DNA of 64,000 nucleotides from CAVSRC01 sp963785065 (GTDB lineage Bacteria > Pseudomonadota > Alphaproteobacteria > Rhizobiales > Kaistiaceae), in contig CAWATX010000003.1 of the NCBI GenBank assembly GCA_963785065.1, positions 591,407 through 655,406 on the forward strand. Reading direction: 5' to 3'. Position numbers and translations under genes: made by a program. Every line of letters starts with the position of its first letter. The first letter of the stretch is position 1. Of the stretch, positions 38,170-45,497 are shown one piece after another. The notes beneath the pieces were generated by a model. It worked only from the letters and a program-made list of their open reading frames with translations, did not search any database and was not told the origin of the DNA.

Positions 38170-38691
38170 CTATTTGCCCATCATGCCGCCACCGCCCATC
38201 GTTCCACCTCCATTTCCGCCCATCATGCCCTTGCCGCCAGTATCCTCGTCGCCTTCCATTAGCTTCTTGATGTTGTCGGGGATGTCGGCCTCGGTGAAGG
38301 TTTGCTCAGCATCACGGTTGTGGAGGAATGCGACGATGTCGGCAAGTTCCTGCCCGGTGAACTTGACTTGGTAGCCGAGTTCCTTGTTCTGCATCCCGAT
38401 CATCGCGCTGGCCCCGCGCCACATCTTCGCGAAGAAATCGAACGGGCTCATCACCGGGTCCATCTTGGTGATGTCGAGGGACGGCGAATCTGTGCCGCCG
38501 ATGCCATGCACTTGATGGCAAACGACGCACCCTTTGCTGGCAAACAGCTTCTTGCCATTCATCGGGTCCATGTGAGGAATCGCAAGACCCGGAGCAACGA
38601 GGGCGTCCTGCGCGATGGCATGGCCGCCGAACGCCAGTGCCCCCGCCATACCAATGGCGATGCCCAATAGGTGGATGGTCTTCAATTTCAT
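38170..38691 (-). CDS. Periplasmic c-type cytochrome with Met/Gly-rich tail
   Basis: 173 residues. Signal peptide LLGIAIGMAGALAFGGHAIA. One heme c motif CVVCH in GKKLFASKGCVVCHQVHGIG; the sixth ligand is probably a methionine in MWRGASAMIGMQNKE. The helix-rich core ends with LADIVAFLHNRDAEQTF, a typical class I cytochrome c ending. The last 20 residues (GGKGMMGGNGGGTMGGGG) are unusual and may bind copper. It should carry electrons between membrane complexes and a periplasmic partner such as the cupredoxin at 40418. A TTGA-N3-TCAA dyad (38729-38741) precedes it. Confidence 0.9.
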   Translation of the reverse strand: MKLKTIHLLGIAIGMAGALAFGGHAIAQDALVAPGLAIPHMDPMNGKKLFASKGCVVCHQVHGIGGTDSPSLDITKMDPVMSPFDFFAKMWRGASAMIGMQNKELGYQVKFTGQELADIVAFLHNRDAEQTFTEADIPDNIKKLMEGDEDTGGKGMMGGNGGGTMGGGGMMGK

Positions 38692-38862
38692 AGAATTGCC
38701 CCTGCTCGCTATGTCGCCCGTCAGAAGTATTGAGTATCAATGTCGAGAAGGCAACCCGCGTTGCTGGTAGGAAGTCGCGCGCCTTGCGAGGCAGTCAGGC
38801 GCTGAGCCGTCAGGAGCGAGAACGTCTTGGCCGAAACGCCGGCTGGACTTCACCCGTCTCGC

Positions 38863-39039
38863 TTATTGGTTCTGATTGTTTGGCGGGTGGGCGAAGCGTG
38901 TTTCGATCACCGAACCGCATGAGAGACATACGTGACGGCGCAACTTCTCCCGGATGTCATCAGGATCAGCCTCGTCGCCAACCATCGCTACCCTGCATAC
39001 CGGACAGGGATGCGGATAGCGCTGCTCGTCCCGGTTCAT
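38863..39039 (-). CDS. Small zinc-ribbon-like protein
   Basis: 58 residues from ATG 39039 (an in-frame ATG at 39081 would give 72). Two CxxC knuckles are present: HPCPVCRVAM and HVCLSCGSVIETRF, about 28 residues apart, which fits one zinc ribbon. The gene is too short for confident homology. No signal peptide. It lies between the cytochrome gene and the FNR box at 39105; the ATG-to-stop codon pattern and CxxC pairs argue for a real protein. Confidence 0.55.
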   Translation of the reverse strand: MNRDEQRYPHPCPVCRVAMVGDEADPDDIREKLRRHVCLSCGSVIETRFAHPPNNQNQ

Positions 39040-39104
39040 GGCCACCGCCGATAAGACGAAGGTCACCCTGACTGTAATCATGCATCAGGTGGCCTACTTT
39101 AGAA

Positions 39105-39118
39105 TTGATCTTAGTCAA
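39105..39118 (+). promoter_or_regulatory. FNR/FixK-type box
   Basis: TTGATCTTAGTCAA fits TTGA-N6-TCAA, with one mismatch from the strict TTGAT-N4-ATCAA. It lies 87 bases before the start of the secreted protein gene at 39206 on the same strand. Confidence 0.55.
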
Positions 39119-39205
39119 CGGAAGGCGCAGCCTCCGCCGGCTGGTGGGCTTGTGTCCCAGGAAGAGGACGACGTGCTGGGCAACGCGACCGGAAAGGGAT
39201 GCGTC

Positions 39206-39715
39206 ATGAAAAGCCGTATTGGGGTTGCAGTGCTCGCGGGTGCTTTCGCCGCTCTTCTGCCGCTGGCGGCAGGGGCAGCGGGAATGAACCCGATCAAATC
39301 GGAAACCCAGACCGCTCACTACCGTTTGGCGCTTCAGATCGGTCCGACCGAGAAAATGGTCTCGCTTGCCGACGTCGCCGCAAAACACCCGACCGACGGC
39401 GAAGTGATGGTGGGCGGCAAGATGTCGTCCATGGACATGTCAATGGGCATGGCGGACACGCGACATCTTGAAATCCATGTGTACGCGCTCGATGGAGGCA
39501 AGGTGGTCACCGACGCCGATGTCGCCATCGCGTTGACCAACTCCGATACGAAGAAGGTCGAGGACGTTCCCTCAGCGAAAATGTATGGGATCAAGGAAGG
39601 CCCTTCGGACACCCACTTCGGCAATAACGTCAGTATGCCGCCGGGACCTTACAACGTTGGCGTCTCGGTGAATGGCGAGAAGGCGGAATTCAGCGTGGTT
39701 GTTCCGCCGGCCTAA
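39206..39715 (+). CDS. Periplasmic protein resembling P19/Tp34-type metal carriers
   Basis: 169 residues; GGAAAGGG precedes ATG 39206. Signal peptide SRIGVAVLAGAFAALLPLAAGA. The mature domain has SSMDMSMGMADTRHLEIHVY (a methionine-rich loop followed by His), then DADVAIALTNSDTKKVEDVP and HFGNNVSMPPGPYNVGVSVNGE. The last segment looks like the 'HYGANI..PG.Y.V' part of P19/Tp34 iron/copper-binding proteins. The match is short, so the family is tentative. Metal binding in the periplasm is plausible, with regulation by the upstream FNR-type box. Confidence 0.6.
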   Translation: MKSRIGVAVLAGAFAALLPLAAGAAGMNPIKSETQTAHYRLALQIGPTEKMVSLADVAAKHPTDGEVMVGGKMSSMDMSMGMADTRHLEIHVYALDGGKVVTDADVAIALTNSDTKKVEDVPSAKMYGIKEGPSDTHFGNNVSMPPGPYNVGVSVNGEKAEFSVVVPPA

Positions 39716-39850
39716 AGCCTCGCCTGGCGCGCGGAGGTACCTGACTGCCGGTGCCAATAGCCCCACTGGGTTGAGTTTGGTGTATCAGAGCGTGCTGCCG
39801 CCAGTCACGTGCCGCGCCTAGCTGGTCGCGCTTCGGCGACACCATTTTGT

Positions 39851-39868
39851 CGCGCAACAGGTTGCGCG
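39851..39868. repeat. Perfect palindrome upstream of the SHOCT gene
   Basis: CGCGCAAC-AG-GTTGCGCG is an 8-base dyad with a 2-base centre, about 80 bases before the start at 39945. It could be an operator for a dimeric regulator, possibly the neighbouring response regulator or a MerR-type protein. No other signal was seen in 39716-39944. Confidence 0.4.
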
Positions 39869-39944
39869 GAATTAATGCGGCACCTCCTGCGCCGGGACTA
39901 TCCTTCGGGAAGATTAACACCGGCAATCGTCATGGAGGTTGACC

Positions 39945-40214
39945 ATGTGGGGAGACGGACCGCATTGGGGCTTCAAGGGCGATTGGGGCGGCTATGGCTG
40001 GACGGGACCATTCGGCATGTTTTTCGGGCTCATCTTCCTCGTTGTCGTCATAGCGGTGGTCGTCTGGTTGGTTCGCGGTGGATGGCAGCCCGGCGGCCGG
40101 ACGGCAGCACTGACTGGTCGTTCACGAGGTCTCGACATTCTTGAGGAACGCTACGCGAAGGGCGAGATCGACCGCGACGAATATCTCAAGAAGAAGCAGG
40201 ACCTTGGCGGCTGA
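39945..40214 (+). CDS. SHOCT-domain small membrane protein
   Basis: 89 residues from ATG 39945, with GGAGG six bases upstream. The N-terminus is rich in Trp/Gly (WGDGPHWGFKGDWGGYGWTG), then one helix (FGMFFGLIFLVVVIAVVVWL), then a C-terminal SHOCT motif (ILEERYAKGEIDRDEYLKKK). SHOCT proteins are short, often membrane-tethered, and common near metal or redox genes. Function unknown. Confidence 0.85.
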   Translation: MWGDGPHWGFKGDWGGYGWTGPFGMFFGLIFLVVVIAVVVWLVRGGWQPGGRTAALTGRSRGLDILEERYAKGEIDRDEYLKKKQDLGG

Positions 40215-40417
40215 CTGATTTCAGATCGGGCCACTGGCGCGCTCGGCTGGACCTATGAGGTGGGACGTTGGTGTCCCGTAGCAGAACAGGGCGCCGGTTG
40301 GACGCCCCGTTCCGTTGCGGGCAGCACGCTACTTTGTGATGGTGAACTCGGCCCACATGCCTGCGGAGTAGCAGCCGGAGGCATTGGTGCCGCAGGCACT
40401 TCGCAGACGCTGATTGG

Positions 40418-41014
40418 CTAGGTGACGGTGATGGTGCCCTGCATCCAGCTGTCGGTCGCCATCGCACCACCCCAGCCGCCGTCACCGGTGCCACAGGCTG
40501 CCATGCACTGCCAGGGAAGTGACCCGGCCGCAGGCGTCATGAACTGATAGACGACCGTCGACAACGGCGGCACCGGCACGTTCAGGAAGAAATTGTCTCC
40601 GTTCACCGTGAACGTGTGCGCGGTCTCCTTGACGGGGATCTGCTTCACCACCGTCCCGTCCTGCGGGGATATGCTATCCGGCGTCCCCTTGATCACGCGC
40701 ATCGTGCCATCGACCGTGCCCCGGACGATATTGTAGCCACCGGGGATGTCGGCAGCGCCATCATCATAGCAGCGCACCGTCACCTGGATCAGGCGGTTCG
40801 CCGGCACCGTGAAGTTTGCGGGCACGTACTCCGGCCAATCGTCCTTCCCGACCTTCTTTCCGATGATGATCTTCTGGGAGATTTCCAAGGGAGTTGCGGC
40901 GGCGTCCGCCGTGCGGGGTATGGTGATCCCCAGGACGGCCATCGCGATCCCGGTGCCAGAGAATTGCAGCAACTGGCGGCGGTTGGTTGAAACGGCATAG
41001 AGCTTGGTGGACAC
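40418..41014 (-). CDS. Tat-exported cupredoxin-like protein
   Basis: GTG 41014, with GAGAAGGA upstream, gives 198 residues. NRRQLLQFSGTGIAMAVLGI is a twin-arginine signal. The mature part has FTVPANRLIQVTVRCYDD and HTFTVNGDNFFLNVPVPPLS (a candidate copper His), then VVYQFMTPAAGSLPWQCMAACG and WGGAMATDSWMQG. The CxxxCG recalls the CuA/cytochrome oxidase II site, but where the CuA histidine is expected (three after the second Cys) there is Asp. A late methionine is present. It may bind one copper differently, or lack copper. An FNR-type box lies 67 bases upstream. Confidence 0.7.
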   Translation of the reverse strand: MSTKLYAVSTNRRQLLQFSGTGIAMAVLGITIPRTADAAATPLEISQKIIIGKKVGKDDWPEYVPANFTVPANRLIQVTVRCYDDGAADIPGGYNIVRGTVDGTMRVIKGTPDSISPQDGTVVKQIPVKETAHTFTVNGDNFFLNVPVPPLSTVVYQFMTPAAGSLPWQCMAACGTGDGGWGGAMATDSWMQGTITVT

Positions 41015-41081
41015 AGGATCCTTCTCCCCAGTTCGTCCTGTCGCCCGCTGAGCGTTCTTGCGGAGATGGCGCATTGCGGCA

Positions 41082-41095
41082 TTGACTTGGATCAA
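41082..41095 (-). promoter_or_regulatory. FNR/FixK-type box
   Basis: TTGACTTGGATCAA matches TTGAT-N4-ATCAA with one change (C for T), 67 bases before the cupredoxin start at 41014. The rest of the 41015-41326 gap shows no gene I would support. Confidence 0.55.
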
Positions 41096-41326
41096 CTCTA
41101 AACACCGCAGCATTGGATCAATCGGAGGGCTCCGGCGCAGGCTGGCCGCGACTGGCAGCGTGACGCGTTCCCGGCAGCGAATTTGAGCGAAAATTCTTTG
41201 GCGAGCTCGATCCCTCTCGCATGGTGCCACTTTGCTCACCCGTCAGGGAGCGCGGCCCCGGTGGGCGCAACAACAAGGCCATATCAAGCGCCGCGTTCAT
41301 ATCCAGCCGCCACGTGAGCGTCTCGC

Positions 41327-42646
41327 TCATGACGCTGGCTGCGTCAGTGGAAACGAAACGCTGGCGACCAGCCCGTGGCAATCTTGGCGGTTCGCAAGAA
41401 CCACGTGCCCGCCGCAGCGTTCGGCGATCGCGCGTACCAAGGACAGGCCCAAGCCGCTACCTTCGCCATCCGATGCGTTGACCTTGACGAAGCGCCCGAA
41501 CACACGTTCGAGAAAATGTTCCGGAATGCCCGGGCCCGTGTCGCGGACATCAAGTCTGATATCCGATGCGGACCGCTCCAGCGACACGTCGACGGTGCCG
41601 CCATTGGATGTGTAGCGGACAGCATTCTCGACGAGATTGGTGACCAAGGTGCGGATTTCTTCGGGATCGGCAAACACGGTTGCCGGAACCGCAGCCGACA
41701 CACCCAGGTCGATCTCCTTGGCGATCGCCATTGGCATGACCTGCTCGAGCGAACTGGCGATCGTCTCGTTAAGATCAACGCTAACCGCATTGCGGACTGC
41801 GGCCGATGCGTCCGCTCGCGCTAATTGCAGCATCTTGGACACCATGTCCGACATCCGGAGCACGCCCGTTTCCATGTCGGCAAGTAGAGCGGCCTCATCC
41901 ACCAAATCGAGGCTCGCCTTCAGATTGCGTGCTTGAAGGCGCAGGGCGGTCAACGGCGTGCGCAGTTCGTGGGCAGCATCCGAGATGAACTGCTCGCGGA
42001 ACTCAAGCTGACTCTGCAGGCGCGTCACCAGATCGTTAGTTGCCAGCGCGAGCGGCATGACCTCGTCAGGGACATCGTCCAGGACGAGCGGGCTTGTCGT
42101 CGATTTGCCCCAATGGCGAAGCTGTTCGGTGACACCACGGATCGGCCGCAGCACGCGCCCAACAACCAGCACGACAACCAGCCAGCCAAGAGGGATCATG
42201 GCGGCAAACGGTAGAACGGCACGCACGGCCGAATCTGCTGCAAACTCGTCGCGCACCACGATCCGCTGGGCCACCTGAACGGTGCGGTTCGGACCGACCA
42301 GCGCATAGGCACGCCATTGCTCGCCTTGCGCCATGAAGTCCACGTAACCAGTGTCGCTCGGCCGGGGAGAATGGAAAGGAGGATCGGAGGAAAGCGGCGC
42401 TCCCAGGAAGTCCCAGATGGTCACCACGAACGCGTCCTCCGGGTCCAGCTTCACGCCATCGGCGCGGTTCGGACTGACCGGGTTGTCGGTGTCGCCGACG
42501 TTCAGCGCGATCTGGCGAAGCTGTCCGTCGAGCGACTGGTCGACTTCGCCGCGGCTGACCAGATAGGCTCCGATGCTGCCGAGGGCGCCAAGGATGGTGA
42601 CCAGCGCGAACAGCGAAGCCAGCAGTTGGGTACGCAGCGATCTCAC
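41327..42646 (-). CDS. Sensor histidine kinase (QseC/PmrB type)
   Basis: 439 residues; the GTG at 42646 overlaps the response regulator stop (GTGA). Two membrane helices (about 8-30 and 148-170) bracket a periplasmic sensor with no recognised motif. Then comes a HAMP linker (VLRPIRGVTEQLRHWGKS), the phosphoacceptor H-box FISDAAHELRTPLTAL, N-box TNLVENAVRYTSNGG, G1 DTGPGIPEHFLERVF and G2 GSGLGLSLVRAIAE. All catalytic boxes are intact. The signal is unknown, but the cluster suggests a metal or redox cue. Confidence 0.93.
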   Translation of the reverse strand: MRSLRTQLLASLFALVTILGALGSIGAYLVSRGEVDQSLDGQLRQIALNVGDTDNPVSPNRADGVKLDPEDAFVVTIWDFLGAPLSSDPPFHSPRPSDTGYVDFMAQGEQWRAYALVGPNRTVQVAQRIVVRDEFAADSAVRAVLPFAAMIPLGWLVVVLVVGRVLRPIRGVTEQLRHWGKSTTSPLVLDDVPDEVMPLALATNDLVTRLQSQLEFREQFISDAAHELRTPLTALRLQARNLKASLDLVDEAALLADMETGVLRMSDMVSKMLQLARADASAAVRNAVSVDLNETIASSLEQVMPMAIAKEIDLGVSAAVPATVFADPEEIRTLVTNLVENAVRYTSNGGTVDVSLERSASDIRLDVRDTGPGIPEHFLERVFGRFVKVNASDGEGSGLGLSLVRAIAERCGGHVVLANRQDCHGLVASVSFPLTQPAS

Positions 42647-43308
42647 GAGTGCCGACCAGGGATCATCCAGCCGACCCCCCTTACATTGCGGATGATGTCT
42701 CTGCCAAACTTCCGGCGAATATAGTGGATCAGCACGTCGACGGCGTTGCTCTCGACCTCATTTCCCCAGTCGTAGAGATGGTCCTCAAGCTGCCGCCGGG
42801 AGAGGATCGTGCCCGGGTGCTCCGCTAGCGCTCGCAGAAGCGCGAACTCCTTGTGCGGCAGTACCGACGTCTGGCCTTTGAATGAAACGGCGTGGCGGGC
42901 GATATCCAATTCGACAGGACCGGCTACAATGGTCGAACTGCTGTGCCCTTCGTGCCGGCGAACGACGGCGCGGATGCGCGCGTTGAGCTCGTCGAAATCG
43001 AACGGCTTGACCACATAGTCGTCGGCGCCGCTGTCGAGGCCGGCGATGCGCGTGGCGATGTCGTCCCACGCAGTGATGATCACGACGGGCACATCCTTCT
43101 TCTCCTCGCGCAGCCTGCGCAGGATGTCGAGGCCTGTCCCATCTGGCAGCCCAAGGTCGAGGAGCAGAACACCGTAGGTGCTGTCGTGCACAGCGGTGAT
43201 GCAGTCAGCACCGCTCCTCACCCAGTCGACGGCCATCCCCGAATCCGTCAGAGCCCGGTCGAGGCTGCGGCCGACCATCATGTCGTCTTCTACCAACAGA
43301 ACCCGCAT
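42643..43308 (-). CDS. OmpR/PhoB-family response regulator
   Basis: 221 residues from ATG 43308. The receiver domain has the acidic pair VEDDMMVGR, the phospho-acceptor Asp in GVLLLDLGLPDGTG, the Thr/Ser switch VVIITAWDD and the conserved Lys in DDYVVKPFDFDEL. The C-terminal winged helix (HKEFALLRALAEHPGTILSR) ends with the recognition wing IIRNVRGVGWMIPG. It partners the kinase gene that follows. Likely targets are the flanking envelope genes. Confidence 0.93.
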   Translation of the reverse strand: MRVLLVEDDMMVGRSLDRALTDSGMAVDWVRSGADCITAVHDSTYGVLLLDLGLPDGTGLDILRRLREEKKDVPVVIITAWDDIATRIAGLDSGADDYVVKPFDFDELNARIRAVVRRHEGHSSSTIVAGPVELDIARHAVSFKGQTSVLPHKEFALLRALAEHPGTILSRRQLEDHLYDWGNEVESNAVDVLIHYIRRKFGRDIIRNVRGVGWMIPGRHS

Positions 43309-43548
43309 CTGAACCGGTTCACCCTTACAATCAATAAGCCTGCGGCCACGTGCGGCGACTTCTTGACCTTTCCGTGGCAATTCTCCACGCGAAAGCAATA
43401 GGCACATCGGGTACGCGCACCCAATCGCTGTGCATTGTACACCGCTGCCAAGCCCACAGGCGGCTTCGCAACCTAATTGGCTTCTAATTCTGACGTGTTC
43501 CATTCAGGCGCGCTGGGGAACCGCAACGCGAACCTGACTGGAGAGAAC

Positions 43549-44148
43549 ATGACGCCTCGCAAGATCGCTCAAGCAAAAGCATCGCCGTTGTTGGTTGCCT
43601 TTGCGGTGGTGCTGGCGGCCGGAATGGTTGCTGCCCCCCAAGCTCCTGCCCATGCCGCCGAGAAGGCCGTTGCGCCAGAGCACAACCCACCTGGCGATAT
43701 ACCGGACACGCAGACTTTTGTACCCTACGCCTCGCCCCTCGGCTTCACCATAAAAGTGCCCGAAGGCTGGGCGCGCAAGACGGATTCGTCGTCGGCGCGC
43801 TTCGCGGACAAATACAACACCATTGAGATCGTCGTTTCCGCCCAGTCGGCGGCACCGACCATCGCATCGGTCACGAGCACACAAGTGCCAGACCTGCAGA
43901 GCATGAGCCGCGCGGTGACGGTCAGCCAGGTGAAGGATGTCAAGGTCGGTGGCAGCACCGCGGTCATGATCGCCTACACGTCCAACTCCGATCCGAACCC
44001 GGTAACCAACAAGCAGATCCGCCTGGAGCATGATCGCTACCTCTTCTACAAGGCCGGCAAGCTCGCAACTTTGGATATGGCAGCGCCCCAAGGGGCGGAC
44101 AATGTCGATGCCTGGTTGCTGATGGCCAACTCGTTTCGCTGGCAATGA
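43549..44148 (+). CDS. Secreted hypothetical protein of an ABC exporter operon
   Basis: 199 residues from ATG 43549 (GGAGAGAA upstream). Signal region ASPLLVAFAVVLAAGMVAAP then QAPAHAA. The mature domain includes VPYASPLGFTIKVPEGWARK, which resembles the PsbP/'DUF1795-like' fold start, and ends with DRYLFYKAGKLATLDMAAPQ. This is a periplasmic protein, perhaps delivering a ligand to, or receiving one from, the ABC system. The ATPase gene begins two bases after its stop, so these are co-transcribed. Confidence 0.75.
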   Translation: MTPRKIAQAKASPLLVAFAVVLAAGMVAAPQAPAHAAEKAVAPEHNPPGDIPDTQTFVPYASPLGFTIKVPEGWARKTDSSSARFADKYNTIEIVVSAQSAAPTIASVTSTQVPDLQSMSRAVTVSQVKDVKVGGSTAVMIAYTSNSDPNPVTNKQIRLEHDRYLFYKAGKLATLDMAAPQGADNVDAWLLMANSFRWQ

Positions 44149-44149
44149 G

Positions 44150-44815
44150 ATGACGATGGCAGTCGAAGCAAGCGAGCTTTACCGCTTCTATCACACCGGC
44201 GATTCCGAGGTCGTGGCTCTGCGCGGCGTGTCGTTGTCTGTGGGTGCCGGCGAGATTGTCGCCCTGATGGGTCCGTCCGGCAGCGGCAAGTCGACGCTGC
44301 TGCACCTGCTCGCCGGCCTCGATGAACCGGACGGCGGCCAGGTTGAGATCGGTGGCCTCCGCCTCAGCCGCCGGCCTGAGACCGTGCGTGCCGCCATGCG
44401 CGCGCGGCATATCGGGGTGTTCATGCAATCGGGTAATCTGATCGATCACCTGACTGTCGCCGAGAACATCCGGCTCCAGCAGAAGCTTGCGGGGAAACGC
44501 GACGGAGAGTCGGCATCGGCCTTGGCGGCGCGCTTTGGTCTGTCGGCGCACTGGAATGCGTTACCGTCGGAACTCTCCGGCGGCGAGGCCGCGCGCGCCG
44601 GACTTGCCGTTGCCCTCTCCGCCGAGCCTCAGATCCTGCTCTGTGACGAGCCCACCGCCGAGGTCGATGCCGAGACCGAACGGCGCATCATCGAAGACCT
44701 GATTGAGCGGCGGAAGGATGGTACCGCGATCCTCGTCGCGACCCACAGCTCAATTGTCTCACAAGCGGCCGACCGCACGCTGCGGCTCCGCGATGGACGG
44801 CTTGGCGATGAATGA
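44150..44815 (+). CDS. ABC exporter ATPase A (LolD/MacB type)
   Basis: 221 residues. Walker A MGPSGSGKSTLLHLLAG, Q-loop VFMQSGNLIDHLT, signature LSGGEAARAGLAVAL and Walker B ILLCDEPTAEVDAET. The signature reads LSGGE instead of LSGGQ, a mild departure. It is followed by a second, different ATPase gene overlapping its end, unusual for LolD-type systems that use a homodimer. The pair may form a heterodimer with one weaker site. Confidence 0.9.
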   Translation: MTMAVEASELYRFYHTGDSEVVALRGVSLSVGAGEIVALMGPSGSGKSTLLHLLAGLDEPDGGQVEIGGLRLSRRPETVRAAMRARHIGVFMQSGNLIDHLTVAENIRLQQKLAGKRDGESASALAARFGLSAHWNALPSELSGGEAARAGLAVALSAEPQILLCDEPTAEVDAETERRIIEDLIERRKDGTAILVATHSSIVSQAADRTLRLRDGRLGDE

Positions 44816-45497
44816 ACGCAAGAACACTGCAAATCTGGTGAGTGCCGCCGGCGTCAGTCGAAGCTATCGACAAGGCCGTACGGATATCGACGCGCTCAAG
44901 TCCGCGACGTGCGTCGTTTGCCCGGCGACAAGGATCGCCATCATGGGTGCCTCGGGCAGCGGCAAGTCGACCCTCCTGCACCTGATGGCTGGCCTCGACC
45001 GGCCCAGCGACGGACGCATCGAATGGCCGGCGTTCGGCGACGAGACTGACTTGGTGCCGGGGAAGATCTCTGTCGCTTTCCAGGCTCCAAGCCTCGTTCC
45101 CTTCCTCAGCGTCTGGGAAAACGTTGCCCTGCCGAACTTCATCCTTGGTAGTGACGGGCGGCCCGAAGACACCGCATTCTCCGAATTGTCGCGGTTCGGA
45201 TTGGTCGATCTGGCCGATAAGCTTCCCGACGAATTGTCGGGCGGACAGGCGCAACGCGTCGCTTTGGCTCGCGCAATGGCAAGCGGCCCGCGGCTTCTTC
45301 TCGCCGATGAACCGACCGGACAACTCGATCACGCGACGGGGCGTCAGACGATCGCAACACTGATCGCATGGGCTGAGGCCAGCGAATGTGCGCTGGTCGT
45401 CGCAACACACGACGCTGAAGTCGCCGAGGCGTTCGACGAGGTTTGGCACATGGAGCATGGCCGTCTCAGCACCTCGAATGGAGTCTCAAATCAATGA
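44808..45497 (+). CDS. ABC exporter ATPase B (LolD/MacB type)
   Basis: 229 residues from ATG 44808, overlapping ATPase A by eight bases. Walker A MGASGSGKSTLLHLMAG, signature LSGGQAQRVALARAM and Walker B LLLADEPTGQLDHAT are canonical. The start region (LVSAAGVSRSYRQGRTDIDA) shows the usual A-loop. It overlaps the large permease start by four bases (ATGA). All four genes from 43549 probably form one operon. Confidence 0.9.
   Translation: MNERKNTANLVSAAGVSRSYRQGRTDIDALKSATCVVCPATRIAIMGASGSGKSTLLHLMAGLDRPSDGRIEWPAFGDETDLVPGKISVAFQAPSLVPFLSVWENVALPNFILGSDGRPEDTAFSELSRFGLVDLADKLPDELSGGQAQRVALARAMASGPRLLLADEPTGQLDHATGRQTIATLIAWAEASECALVVATHDAEVAEAFDEVWHMEHGRLSTSNGVSNQ

Noticed and set aside
41118..41381. 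Minus-strand 87-codon frame upstream of the cupredoxin gene
   Set aside because: It overlaps the end of the histidine kinase gene and has no recognisable feature.
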